64,000 bases of DNA from Microplitis mediator (lineage: Eukaryota; Arthropoda; Insecta; Hymenoptera; Braconidae): the NCBI RefSeq assembly GCF_029852145.1, contig NC_079974.1, forward strand, positions 22,794,082-22,858,081, read 5' to 3'. This document shows positions 34,896 through 47,689 of this stretch, piece after piece. Position 1 is the stretch's first letter. Every line of letters starts with the position of its first letter. The position numbers and the translations under genes were made by a program. Under the pieces are notes generated by a model, which searched no databases, was not told the origin of the DNA, and worked only from the letters and a program-made list of their open reading frames with translations.

Positions 34896-36380
34896 CTATA
34901 TACAGAATGCTAACATATAATACATATTTACATACATTTGTGTACACATATATATACAACAGAGTTGAGTCGAGTCGAGTCAAGTCGAGTGTTGGCTCGA
35001 AGAAGAGAGGAGAGACGCGGAGGGTAGAGCAGAGTAGTAGCTTGGCATTTTACTCACAGCAGTGGTAGATAATAACGGGCAAGTTCGGTGTCCGTAAAGT
35101 CCTAAGGGTGAGTAGTGAAGAAGACCGTGAGGGTTTTGTACAAGAGAGGAGAGACGTCAGAGGATACCAAACGTAAAGGCAACTCAGTGAGGGAGCGAAG
35201 GCTGAGGATGCCGAGGGTAGAAGAGAGTCAGAGACGCAAGAGCTTGCGGATGCTTTCGAGCGGCGAAGATGAAGCTCGGGGGTGAGGGTGGGAGTGAGAG
35301 GGTGAGTTGAGGTAGAGAGGAAGTGATGGAGTCGTAGGTAAGAGATGTAGCATGGGAACGCGGTACGGGTTATACATTTGAGTACATAAATGTATGTAAC
35401 TTTGAGTTGGTGTTGGGTTATATGCGTCGGCCATCTTGTCCGGTGGGTATTGACCGAGACGACCGTCGACGAGTGTTGAGATATAAACTACCAACGGACA
35501 CTCGCTATTTAAACTGCTACTTAATATTCAAATTGTATTTTTAATTATTAATTATTCTAATTAATTAATTAATTAATTAATTAATTAATTATTTGTTCAC
35601 GCGGATTTTTAGATGAGCGATTGGATATCGGGGTATTTTTATTTTTCTGATATAAATTTATAAAAGTTGAATTTTTTAGCAACAGCCAACTTTTTGCTGC
35701 TTTAAAGCGACGGCTGGATGGAGACCTTGAAAGAGGAACTTTCCTAAGTACTTTAAATAATTTTTAAATAAAATTAAATTTATAAAACTGTTAGACAATT
35801 TTATTTAATTATTTAAGAATGAGTACTTAAATATTTACTATCGATTTTTTAATTGTCAAGTATTTGAATTAAAATTTAATTATTTTTTTTTAAGTAATCA
35901 GTTATTTTTTTATTTAATTATAATTAATAATTAAATTTTATTTAAATTAATAAAGTAAATAATTTATTTTTAATTCATAAATAAAAAAAATTTAATCATT
36001 TTTTAAAACTAAAATCTTAACTAAGAAATTCTTAACCCGAAATCTTGGCAAACATAAACCCGAGACATACACATTTAAGAATAAAATAAAATAATTCACA
36101 GCTAGGAGAAATTCACCCGCACTTTACCCTTTGCACACACCACACTCTTATTTATTCAGCACCCATAGAAATAGCTCTCACTAACAGCGAAATTCTCATG
36201 CGCCCCAGGGTGTAAAAATTCCACGCAGTCCAACGCCGTGTTTGCGGTGTCGAGAATAAGAGTAAACAACCTTCTCATCCCACCCCTATCCCTATCTCCA
36301 CATTCTTAAAACAAAACTCTCCTTACTCGCGACCCAACCCGCGACCCGCGGCCCGCACCCGCGGACCTCCAGTCGCCTCA
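34606..36380. other. No recognised gene; GA-rich island at 34960-35500
   Basis: The island has a gagtc repeat at 34962-34990 and a purine-rich plus strand. On the minus strand an ATG in good context (acaagatggccgacg, about 35420) opens a frame that ends without splice sites or a domain. Also present: a CATA microsatellite (34859-34892) and an ATTA microsatellite (35555-35592). Confidence 0.45.
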
Positions 36381-37223
36381 AATTCAAAATTTCTACAGCG
36401 AAAAAAATTTTTTAAACTCAAGAGAAATATAATCGAGCCTGAATTAATTAGCAGAATAAAAATAATAACAAATTTTCAAAGCTCTAGCAAGCAAACGAGA
36501 GAAGAGAGAGAGCGGAAGTAAAGAGGGTGAAAATTATGCCAGAGGATAAAAGCGCGAGTGAGATGGCAGTCGTCAAGAAATACGCATTCCCGCGTATTTC
36601 AAATTTTTTTAAATTGATTGCAAAATTCAAAATTTATGTCGTGAAATTAAAAATTCACTAGAAGAATCGAATTTAAATAATTTTGATAAAAACAAAATAA
36701 AATGAATTTCAAATTTCCCGCGTATTTCAAAATTTTTTAAAATGATTGTAAAATTTAAAATTTATGTCGTGAAATTAAAAATTCACTAGAAGAATCGAAT
36801 TTAAATAATTTTGATAAAAACAAAATAAAATAAATTTCAAAATTCCCGCGTATTTCAAAATTTTTTAAAATGATTGTAAAATTTAAAATTTATGTCGTGA
36901 AATTAAAAATTCACTAGAAGAATCGAATTTAAATAATTTTGATAAAAACAAAATAAAGAAAATTTCAAATTTCCCGCGAATTTCAAATTTTTTAAAATTG
37001 ATTGTAACATTCAAAATTGATTGTACAATTCAAAATTTCTACAGCGAAAAAAATTTTTTAAACTCAAGAGAAATATAATCAAGCCCGAATTAATTAGCAG
37101 AATAAAAATAATAACAAATTTTCAAAGCTCTAGCAAGCAAACGAGAGCAGAGAGAGAGCGGAAGTAAAGAGGGTGGAAATTATGCCAGAGGATAAAAGCG
37201 CGAGTGAGATGGCAGTCGTCAAG
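36381..37223. repeat. 197 bp direct repeats flanking a 128 bp satellite array
   Basis: 36381-36577 and 37027-37223 are the same 197 bp sequence (aattcaaaatttctacagcg to ggcagtcgtcaag) with about four differences. Between them lie about 3.5 copies of a 128 bp unit; attcacta falls at 36653, 36781 and 36909. The unit holds ttcccgcgtatttcaaat and aatttatgtcgtgaaattaa. Confidence 0.9.
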
Positions 37224-38179
37224 TCTTGGACTTGAAATGTAAATATATATAGGTGGTATATATATATATATATGTATATAGGTTTGTGAGGAAGAAGAGG
37301 ATGAATAAGGCGAATAGGTTGGCTACGAGACCCTTAAGGGGTTGTGGCTAGCGTCTACCGCCTTCAACCCCTTCCGGCGACCCTTACTTCCGACCGACCG
37401 ACCAACCGAGCTCTCTCTCTTTCTCTCTTTCTCTCTCGTCCGAATGGAATAGCTCAGTTCGCTGGTAACCCCTTCACTTTCAACCCACCCTCTACACTCA
37501 TACACAACTACCAGGACTACTACTACTACTGCTGCAGTGACTACCACTACGAGTACTTATAACAAATACTGAGACTACTGCAACTACTAAAGCATACTCA
37601 GCAAAACTACCCTTTGCCGGCGGCCATTTTAACTCTCTCTCAACCCTTAGCAAATGCTTTTGGACCCAAATTGTAATCCGAGGCCTGGAATTCCCTGGTA
37701 TAAACTTGAGAGTCCACCTTCAAACGCTTTCTCTCCTTTCTCTTTATACTTATATATATATATTAGTTGAATATATATGTAGAATGAATATGAATATCTA
37801 GTATAATCAAGAACAAAGGAACACACGTCTTTGTATTTTAGTATTTGTTATTAAAATTAATAATATGAATATATAGATGTAGATATATTTTATATTTATT
37901 TTCGTTTTCATATATTTGTTTATTTTATTTGAATTTGTGAGAGAGGATTAAGAGGAAGAATAAGGGTTTGTTTTGTTAAATTGTATATTTATATATTTAT
38001 TAATTTAAGAATTAATTTGCTCTGGAAAAATTTGCAACGGGATCTGAAACAAAAGGAATTAAAATTTTTTTTTAGATAAATTTATGTCAGTAGATATTAG
38101 ATAAGTTATATTTTCGTGAGGTGGTCGAGAATCATTTTTTTTCTTCATATTTTTGATAAGATTCAAAAATCACTAAAAG
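37224..38179. other. Non-coding spacer between two blocks of the 128 bp satellite
   Basis: A less AT-biased island at 37310-37740 includes a tctctctctttctctcttt pyrimidine tract and ctactactactactgctgc. The rest is AT microsatellite (37255-37280) and low-complexity sequence. Confidence 0.4.
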
Positions 38180-38870
38180 CGCGACGAAAAAAAATTTCGA
38201 ATTTCCCGCGTATTTCAAAATTTTTTAAAATGATTGTAAAATTTAAAATTTATGTCCTCAAATTAAAAATTCACTAGAAAAATCGTAATTAAATAATTTT
38301 GATAATAACAAAATAAAATTAATTTCAAATTTCCCGCGAATTTCAAATTTTTTTAAATTGGTTGCAAAATTCAAAATTTATGTCCTTAAATTAAAAATTC
38401 ACTAAAAGAATCGAATTTAAATAATTTGATAAAAAGTAAATAAAAAGAATTTCAAATTTCCCGCGAATTTTAAATTTTTTTGAAGTGATTGTAAAATTTA
38501 AAATTTATGTCCTTAAATTAAAAATTCTCTAGAAAAATCGAATTTAAATAATTTTGATAACAACAAAATAAAATAAATTTCAAATTTCCCGCGAATTTCA
38601 AATTTTTTTAAATTGATTGTAAAATTCAAAATTTATGTCCTCAAATTAAAAATTCTCTAGAAGAATCGAAATTAAATAACTTTGATAACAACAAAATAAA
38701 ATAAATTTCAAATTTCCCGCGAATTTCAAATTTTTTAAAATTGATTGCAAAATTCAAAATTTATGCCGTGAAATCAAAAATCCACTAGAAAAATCAAAAT
38801 TCAAAAATTTCAAAAAAAAAATAATAAAACGAATTTTGAATTTCCCGCAAATTTCCAAATTTTTAAAATT
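38180..38870. repeat. Second block of the 128 bp satellite, about five copies
   Basis: Landmarks attcactag/attctctag/atccactag at 38269, 38397, 38524, 38652 and 38780 show a 127-128 bp period. They carry the same tttcccgcgaatttcaaatt words as the array at 36578-37026, from which it is separated by about 1.0 kb. Confidence 0.9.
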
Positions 38871-41095
38871 ATTGAATTACGACTGCAAATTTTATTTAGA
38901 TGGGAAAAAATTTATCTACAAATTCTGATACCTCGACTGCCCTTACAATTCAATCTAATTAATTAATTTAATTGATTAATTGATTAAATTATGGAATAAA
39001 TTTTTTTTCTGGCTGAATCTGAAACAAATATATAGCAGTTATTAATAATTTAGATTTATTACGTCATTATAATTATTATAGACACAAAATAATAAATTGT
39101 AGATGGTTATCGTGATGTGAATATAATTTTGTTGATGTAAAGAAAAAAATATTGTGGACACGAGGCATTAATCATGTGGAGCAGCGAGCGCGCGCCTTGT
39201 GTGTTGACAGGCGCGGGGCTGTTTCTGGGGCAAAGTTCAGCTTTAAAAACTAAACTGGGAAACGCGGGGATAAAAAATTGAAGTAAACCGGATGGGTCGT
39301 GTGTTATATTATATCATGTTATGCTGAATTATATTGTAGCGCGTGTTACAGTTTATTTTGTTGTGCAGGAGAAACAGGATCGACGGGTGCAAACGAGTTA
39401 TTGGATTTGCTTGATGTATGTGACTGCTGAGTGACCACAATCCCCGTGTAGACAAATTTTTACAACACCAGCAATCAGTCTCTTTCATCGCTGCCACGAA
39501 TTTATTTTTTGCGCGGCAATATCGCTATCGAATTTCAAAATTTGAATTATTTTTACCTCAGGATTAAATTACAGGCGCATGTAAAATTTCTGGCGAGTCA
39601 AAAATTCCTTTTAAATAAATTTTTTTATACTCATCCGAAAAATTTCAGAGAAATTTCAACTCTTTTTTTCCAGCCCCCCCTACCCCTTTATGAATAAAAA
39701 TTAATTTATTGAATTGATTAAGAAAATTAGTCACAGCGAAAAAATAAATTTAAAAGTTAAAAAAACCCGAGACCTTGAACGGAAAAGTAACTTTTTATAA
39801 AACTAAAAAAATGTGCTCTGATAATTTAAATCCCAGCTGTAAATTAAACCGTGAAACACGTATAAAAAAGATAAGACAGTCTTTTGGGAACTGAGTCAAG
39901 TTATATATACCGTGGGGTGGGTAGACTCTACCCGTCACTTGCGGGTAGTTGCCGAGAATTTATTACCGCACGGATTTACCACTAAAACAAAAGTTATTAC
40001 CCAAAAAGAGCCTAAACAACTCAACAATCAACAAAATTTTATTTTAATCCATCCCTGGTTCCAAGTCCCAACCACCCCCTACTCCCACTATTTTCTTATA
40101 AAAAAAACCGACCACCAAATGGCAGCACTTGGAGGTATTTAAATAAAAATAATGTATGATTGATGTAAATATAAAAAATGGTTTAAAATTCATAGTTTCC
40201 AGAGCGGTGCGTCGCTATCGATTCGAGTTCCCGTGGGCGTTGCTACGAGATGGACCCTTGTAGAAGAGCTCGAGGAGACGTTGAGTGTCGCCAAGCTACT
40301 ACTACCCCTAACTCCTTCTCTCTCATCTCTGTACTCTGTACTCTGCTGTATTACTCGCCAACACACTTCTCTCTGCTATTTTATCTCTCTTATTTCTCTC
40401 CATCGCTGTCTCGCTGCTGCAATATTCTACTCCCGTTCGAACCCTGTCCTCCACTATGTTTATACCCTCGCACTTTCCCTCGAAAATTCCCTCTCTCGGT
40501 CTTCTTTACTACGTTATCACCCGTACAGACATAAAATTACATGTACATTTAAAATAATTACGAAAAAAAAATTTATTAGCTTCCAATTTTTTTTTTTATT
40601 TCTGACAGGGCGCGAGGGGACTGACCGGTCGCGGGTCCAATATTTGTTGGTATTTTTTAAATTAAGGGAGTCGGTGTCTGGGTAGCGGGGTAGGGGTGAG
40701 GTGGTGAAAAAAGTGAAATTGAATTTTTTGACGCGCGATACAATCCGCGGGAGTGGTGCGTAACATGCGTCTTTTGTTTATCTTCAGTGCGCGAGACCGC
40801 GGCCACGAGGACGAGACGACAGAGACAATAAGTCGTCACGGATCGACGATCGAAGAAATATTAAATCCTGGTTTTTTTTTTTTCGAGTTGACAAAAGGCT
40901 TGAGGAAAATTAATTTTTTTTTATTTCAGTAAAAAATTACTTGTATTTAAATTTACGCGTAATTTGATTTTCTATACGAAAATCAGTCAACTTTTTTCGA
41001 ATTAAATTTTTTTTAATTCATATCGTGCCTCAGAAAAATCAAATTTTTTTTTTTACTGTCACTTGAATAAAATTAATATCCGAATTTTGCGAAAA
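38871..41095. other. No recognised gene; islands at 39160-39500 and 40180-40860
   Basis: Both islands are clearly less AT-biased than the flanks and contain CpG words (agcgagcgcgcgcc at 39183; gggcgcgaggggactgaccg at 40609). Short open frames overlap on both strands with no domain. Candidate enhancers or a non-coding promoter. Confidence 0.4.
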
Positions 41096-41240
41096 GGGGT
41101 AAAATGAACCAGACCCTCAAAATTAAATTGAAAAATAGTCGACCGGCTACTCTATGACACTGACCAATTTACCCCGCCTAGTCTTGCTTCTAGTCGATCC
41201 ACGTTTAAAAAAAAAATCTCATTTTACCCCAGTCCCCTTT
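41096..41240. mobile_element. Short foldback element of the GGGGYAAARTGG family
   Basis: ggggtaaaatgaaccagacc at 41096 and ctcattttaccccagtcccc ending at about 41237 are inverted, imperfect copies. It lies just before a larger foldback. Confidence 0.6.
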
Positions 41241-41266
41241 AATTATTTAGCAACTTTGAATTGCAA

Positions 41267-42024
41267 CCCCCCATTAAAAAAATTTATAAAAAAAATATAA
41301 GTTAAAATATAAAAAAAATATATTAAAAATACATAAAAAATATATAAATATATATAAAATATGTATAAAAAATATATTTTAAATAGTTAACTTTTGGCCG
41401 ATTTTCGTATATATTTTATATATTTTAAATATATTAAAAATATATTTTTCTTATATTTAAAAATATAAAAAAAATATATTAGTAATAAATTTTAAATCTA
41501 TAAAAAATATAATTATGAAAATATAAAAAGTTTATATAAAAAATATATTTTTTATATAATTTTTAAATATAAAAAAAGTATATTTTTTTTATAGTTTAAT
41601 ACATGTATTTTTTATATATTCTAAGATATATTTAAAATATATAAAATATATACGAAAATCGGCCAAAAGTTAGCTATTTAAAATATATTTTTTATACATA
41701 TTATATATATATTTATGATCCTGAAGTTAACAGACAATTAGCAATTTTTGGATTTTTTTTTCAACAAATCAATTACAAAAAAACGAAAAATAAAAAAATG
41801 CACATGCAGAAAATTTAAAAAACTACAAGGGCAATTTTTTCAAATATTTTTTTTTTATAAATTTACTGTTTAAAAAAAATCAAAAAATTATTAGACGTCG
41901 GCTAACTTCAGTATCATATATATTTATATATTTTTTATGTATTTTTAATATATTTTTTTTATATGAAAAATATATTTTTTCAATATTTAACATATATTTT
42001 TTTTTTAATTTTTTTTATGGGGGG
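41267..42024. mobile_element. TA-rich foldback element, CCCCCCATTAAAAAAA ends, interrupted by a hAT-like MITE
   Basis: The left end ccccccattaaaaaaa is inverted at the right end (ttttttttatgggggg). The arms also share ggccgattttcgtatata (41396) with its complement at about 41645 and tatattaaaaatacataaaa with its complement. The right arm is interrupted at 41715-41917. There is no coding sequence. Confidence 0.78.
41715..41917. mobile_element. hAT-like MITE with 8 bp target duplication
   Basis: atgatcctgaagttaacaga to gctaacttcagtatcat, the same family as 18832-19034. The host sequence atatattt is duplicated directly before and after the element. It also carries the internal tgcacatgcagaaaattt motif. 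Confidence 0.75.
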
Positions 42025-43175
42025 ACACAAAATAAATCATAAACCCGTCACACATGTTTTTTAATCTCCCAGTTCATAGGTCCATGTACCAGCATCCCTC
42101 TGACCACTTGATGCGCTGGACTAGGTCACGCATCTGACATTTCCAGTTTCCATACCAGGAGACAAGATGACCTCAGAACCACCTGAAAGCAAACATTCAT
42201 ATATAATAAATTAATCCACTTATACATATATAACATATATATTTTTTTAAGTATCAGCAGTAACGATGTCATGGCAGACAAGTGGGCGCAATAAAATACA
42301 AAACAGTAAAGTTTTTTAGATGCATTTTAATTTCGAATATTTCTGCGGACTCTGGCACTCGAGGAGTTTTGTCGTCAGAATAGTCAAGTACTCGGCTCTT
42401 TGCTCTCTACTCTCTGCTCTCTGCTCGGTACTGGTTACGCTCTAGTGAATACTCCGCGTAGTATTTTTAATAAATGTTTTTTTTAATTATATTTTTTAAG
42501 TTTATTTTATTCAAGTGGCTCGTGAGTTGATGGCCAGCGAGGTATAGACTGGCTTAATTGGGTCCGCCATTTTCGGCGGAAAGCCGACCGCCATCTACCC
42601 CTTGATATCGCCCGCTACTAAAGGGTTGCCACGCTGTCCTCTTCAACTCTGCAGCTTTTATGTTCGTTCTCTTTGTCTCTCTCCCTCTCTCTCTTTTCCC
42701 TTTATCTTGGATGGGGCTGTCATACCTTCGGCTGGCACAGAGACCAGAGACGTGTAAGTCTCCCGACAGCCGACCCCGACGAGGCTTTTGTTTTCGCCCC
42801 CAATCCCCGCCATTTTGAATTTACGATACCCAGTGTGTCCTGCCTGTGTTTAAGATCTTTCGGACACCCAGCTAACGGATACGAAAAAGTTTCCTCGTTA
42901 GTGGATAATATTAAGCCGACCCTTTGACACTCACGATTTAATTTTGCTGAGGGTCGCTACTGTCTACCTTCGGCTTTACTTCTGCCTCTACTATTCACGT
43001 TAATTACTATTTTTTTTTTAAATAAATTCTTTTTGCAACAGTTTTGAGAATTAGACAGTTTAAGTGGAATTTTTTTGAAAAAATCCTCGAAATTGATTTC
43101 TATAGAATTTTTAAAAATTAATTCCAATTTTTTTTTTAATTAATGAGGTAAAAAAAAAAAATTTTTATTTTTTTA
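42025..43175. other. No recognised gene; island at 42050-42180 and 42520-42960
   Basis: Less AT-biased sequence. 42520-42960 contains ggtccgccattttcggcgga, an imperfect palindrome, and a ctctccctctctctctttt tract. An 84-codon frame opens at about 42673 but shows low-complexity Ser/Leu sequence and no domain. Confidence 0.4.
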
Positions 43176-44060
43176 TACACAGAAAAAAAGTATTTCTTGG
43201 CAGAAAAAATTTTTACCTGCGCTAAGAAATTTTTTGGATTATGAATTGGAAACGTAAATTTTTTTGGAACGAAAAAAAATTTTCTTGAGCCCAAAAACAA
43301 AATTTTGAGGTGATAAAAAATTTCTTGTCCCAAAAAATAATTTTTTTCTGTGTACAGAATTAAATATTTGTTGAAAAAATTAAAAAAATTTTTTTTAAAA
43401 GCCTCGAAATCGATTTCCATCGAGTTTTTAAAAAATTAATCCCAATTTTTTTTTTTTTTAGTTAAAGAGTAATAAAAAAAAAATTTTTTAATTTTTTATA
43501 CACAGAAAAAAAGAATTTCTCGGCGGAAAAAATTTTTACTCCCCCAAGAAAATTTTTGTATCATGAATTAAAAACGTAAATTTTTTTGGAACGAAAAAAA
43601 AATTTTCTAGAGCCAAGAAACAAAATTTTGAGGCGATAAAAAATTTCTTGCGCCAAAAAATACTTTTTTTCTGTGTACTGAATTAAATATTTGTTGAAAA
43701 AATTAAAAAAATTTTTTTTAAAAGCTTCGACATCGATTTCCATCGAGTTTTTAAAAAATTAATCCCAATTTTTTTTTTTTAGTTAAAGAGTGATAAAAAA
43801 AAAAATTTTTATTTTTTATACACAGAAAAAAAAAATTTCTTGGCGGAAAAAATTTTTACTCGCCCTAAGAAAATTTTTACTTGCGCTAAAAAATTTTTTG
43901 TGTTATGAATTTAAAACGTAAATTTTCTTGAGCCAAGAAACAAAATTTTGAGGTGATAAAAAATTTCTTGTCCCAAATAATAATTTTTTTCTATGTACTG
44001 AATAAATATGTATTGAAAAAATTTTTGCAATTTTTTTTTTTAAAAGCCACGAAATCAATT
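43060..44060. repeat. Tandem array, unit about 321 bp, three copies, each containing a complete ACACAGAAAAAAA MITE
   Basis: MITE copies at 43176-43354, 43499-43677 and 43819-43997 start 323 and 320 bp apart. The intervening sequence (tcgatttccatcgagttttt, aattaatcccaattttt) is also repeated. The array therefore formed by duplication of a segment that already held the MITE, not by three insertions. Confidence 0.88.
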
Positions 44061-46289
44061 TTCCTAAAAAATAATTTCTCAATTAATTTTCCAATGGGAA
44101 AATTTCTTAAAAATTTATAAATAAATAATTAAATTTGCGTAGAATAATTTCCTAGATACGAAATGAGAAACGCCCCAATCGGACGTCCCAATTTACAACC
44201 GTAAGGTGTAAATACACATGATGTTTCTTACCTCACCCTCAATCCTCAACCCTCAACCCTCTAAAACTATATGCACACATATATACATATATATAGAGTA
44301 CAGGAGAGTTATAGACATAAAGTTATTGCCGATAACTCGATACCCAACCCGATAGTTTAGTTCAAATTCAATGTCCGGACTTGCACATCTCGTCCCGGAG
44401 ATGTCGACTTAAAACAATTGAGGCTCGCAGGCTGCTACGCAATATCCTGACTCCTATAATTCGATTCCCAGAATACGAACCAACGAATAGAACCATCTCT
44501 AGAGCATCAGCTCTGTTCTGCTCCGCCTCATCATTTCGTCTCAGCAGCTCGCGAACCGTAAGCTCCGCGACCAACTTGCGGGACATCCAACTTAACTAAC
44601 GAACAACTAACATATATATACATATATGCATACACACATATATAGCAACTCGACATCTTTATATGTCGAACACGGAAACTATAAGAACAGTTAATTTGCT
44701 AAATTAATCAGTCCCAGCGTGTCGAGAACCGCCCAAGGAGTTTTCGATCCAGAATTTAGTCTGCGGTTCTGCGAACTTTTAATTTCATTTTAATAATTAT
44801 TATTTTATTTTATTAATTTACTTATTTCTTTGGTGGGAAAGAAGTGAGAAATATTTTCAGAGCCGTGAAATATTTTTGGTGGGACTGTACGAGGGCACGG
44901 CCTTTTGTGGGAAGGGACAAAAGGGGAAGGCTCGAGGGTTGAAAGTTGGGGTACGAGGGTACGAAATGTGAATTTGGAAGGAATGAAAACCCCTGGCTGG
45001 ATTTTAAATTAAATAAAAAGTGGGACCTACGTTACCGATGTGGGAAAATTTTCAGGAGTTTAGTAGACGGCGGCGGCTAGATGGCGTTAGTGGACTTGTT
45101 TGAGTTTGTGGTACTGAAAATATAAAATTCAAGTGGGATTTGAAATATATATGAATTTTTGATCGCGGCATCATTTTTTTAAATTTTTGATTTTCGCGAA
45201 TTGAGAATACTAGATTTAAAAATTTTTATTTCAGCGGCTAATTATCAAAATTTAATCATGTGGGTGTGTTTTGAATCGACAAAAGTCTGATCTTTAAGAT
45301 GCACATAAGTAATTGTTTTTTGGCCCACTAAATCTCGAGTTATGAATTTTAACATGAAAAACAAATTTTTTTCTTGACTAGCCTGAGTTCTATTGACGCG
45401 ACCTGTCAATTTTACCCCATGAAGTTGAATTTTACCGAATTTCCAAACGTATAAAAAAGGTAGGAATGAAAATAAAATATAAAAAAGTAGTGACGTATCG
45501 TCGACGAAGCTGTACGTGACAACCCCGGATTTTTCCATTAAGCATTCCCCGGCACGCGAAATCTATCACTCCCTTATGGCCGTGGAAAAAGTGCCATTAC
45601 GATCGCTCGGTTACTCCGATCCACCGGACGGAAATACATAAACGTAATACACACAAGTACAGCATTACAAGCACACACATTTAGTAAATAACACGTAATC
45701 GACGTGCCACCGAGCGAGAAATTCGTCAGCGCGCTTCTCAATTCGCGGATTCCGCGGAATCGATAAAAAAAGTTTACAAATTAATCGGGTTTATTTTTTA
45801 CACTCTTATCGACTATTGAATTCCCTCTGTACACATGTGAGTAAATAGATTAGATATTGTGCGTGTGTGTGTATGTGAGTGTGGGTGTGTGGGTGGGTGT
45901 GTGCAAAAGTTCTTAGATCGAATAACCGCCTAAAGGGCATACTCTACAAGATAAAATAGTCTCTTTGCTCCTCTACTCAGAGAGTGGAGGCTCCTCTAGT
46001 ATATCTGTGTCTGAGAAGATTCTGTATCTGTGGTTGCTTGCGTAAATATAGATTTCGCGCGTTTCGTATATAAACATCGTAGGCTAAGTTCAAATACAGA
46101 TGGAGCCGGTAAGTGTTTGCCCAGATAAAAAGATCGACTAATTTACCACTAGACTCTGAAATACTCTCATTTATATTTTTATTTTTATGTTTTATCACGA
46201 CTACTTTTTATTTATTTTTACCCGGGAATAGAAATTTAAATTTTCAAATTCAAATTCAAATTTTCATGCGATCAAAATCAAAGATACTG
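44061..46289. other. No recognised gene; islands at 44160-44780 and 45540-45760
   Basis: Overlapping 72-codon frames on both strands at 44368-44599 reflect the higher GC of the island; neither shows a domain or splice context. 45540-45760 has CpG-containing unique sequence. A TG microsatellite lies at about 45860-45905. Confidence 0.4.
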
Positions 46290-46620
46290 ACCAACTTGGC
46301 TGTAACTTTTAAAATATCGATCCTAGAGATTTTTTTAAAGAAACAAAAGTTGTAGTAAATTCAATTTCCTAAAATTTAAGTCTCTTTGAAAAATACCGTA
46401 AAGTCAATCGTTCAGAAATTACGGCCATTTGAAAAATTTGGAAATTTCTTAAATTTGAAAAATACCATTTTTTCTTTCTAAGCCTTCCAATGGCCATATC
46501 TTCTAAAATATCGATTCCAGCGACTTTTCTAAAGACACCAAGGTTGTAGGAAATTAAATTTCCTTTTCAATGACCACCCTAAACGTCCATCCGCCTCAAG
46601 TAATTACAAAGATATCTCGA
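46290..46620. repeat. Dispersed GTAGGAAATT-palindrome repeat (copy 2)
   Basis: Two degenerate units with ggctgtaacttttaaaatat, aaagttgtagtaaattcaat and aaggttgtaggaaattaaat. Confidence 0.65.
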
Positions 46621-46699
46621 CTCCAAAAAAGGGTTATAATTTTGACAGAAATGTTTGCAATTAGTGAAGAAATGATTTTAAAAAAATAAAATTGGTGAT

Positions 46700-47470
46700 A
46701 AATTTAATGAAATAAAATCTCTTGTGGTCTGGGAGTATATATCATATGAATGATAAAAGACGTAAAATGTTTATGAGCCTGTGGGTAATGGGATGCAGAG
46801 CGCGAGGCCAAGAGGCCGACACTAAAATAGCCAGAAATATGGATAGGATCTTAAGGCATGCGGCCGAATGAAAGATGGCCTATAGTTTTGGGTTTGGGCA
46901 GGCGGTTTAAGAGACGGAGTGAGATAAAATATATAAAAGGGGGTTGAAATTAGGGTGGGATGAGAAAGGGGGACAATAAAGAGGAGGGTGGGGGTAAGGT
47001 AGTGGTAGGTGGAATAAGACGGAAGGAGGAGGGGGAGGGGGAAGGGAAGGGGCGAAGGATAGAAGTAGGTAGTAGCCCTCTAATCGATCGTGGCTGTCCA
47101 CCCTTATCAGGGGTTTGAATCCCCCGGCTGGGTTTTCGCTCCCTACTTTGCATGGCCGGCCAAACTCGACTCCCGTCCCGCTCACCCCCTGCCCGCGACC
47201 TTTCCATGCAAACCACGTCACTCTGCCGGCACTACACTGGTGGCTCTCTATGCCCCTCGCATCGCCTTAGCCGCTACATCGTCTATCGTCTACTCTACTC
47301 GTTTTCTGTGCTACGTCTCCGGTCTAGTGGCTGAGGGCAAGGGTGAGGATCGTCCGCCACCGACCACCCCCGAAAACCGACCGAGAACCAACTAGACCCT
47401 TAAAATAGGGGCAAGACCACTACGGCCATTGTTGCCAGATGCCCCGAGCATTTGCATTTTCTGAGATACG
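46700..47470. other. GC-richer island, no recognised gene
   Basis: Purine-rich plus strand (ggaggagggggagggggaag) followed by a CpG-containing block to 47410. Several open frames overlap on both strands, and none shows a domain. A gggtttgaatccccc word at about 47108 mimics a tRNA T-arm, but no tRNA can be built around it. Confidence 0.4.
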
Positions 47471-47689
47471 GTTTTTTTTATTTTTTTTTTAGATTTATCT
47501 GAAACCACTTTTATATTACTGTTATTATATACTTTTTTTTATTGATTGTATGTTTGGTTTGTTTGATTTTACGGCCTATTTGGAAAACTAAAATATTGGG
47601 AAATAAAGAAAATTTTTTTTTGGTCAAAAATTTAAAAAATGGAATTTATTTTAATCACAAAAAATTTTCAAGTCTTTAAAGCTCTGTAA

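Noticed and set aside
35228..35494. 88-codon minus-strand frame with an ATG in good context (atggccgacgc)
   Set aside because: No domain, low-complexity Ser/Pro/His tail, no splice donor leading to another exon. It is treated as a by-product of a GA-rich island.
44368..44599. Overlapping 72-codon frames on both strands, the minus one starting MSRKLVAELTVREL
   Set aside because: No recognisable domain and no splice context; the opposite strand is equally open, which points to composition.
47091..47150. T-arm-like word gggtttgaatccccc suggesting a tRNA
   Set aside because: No acceptor or D arm of suitable sequence within tRNA distance on either strand.
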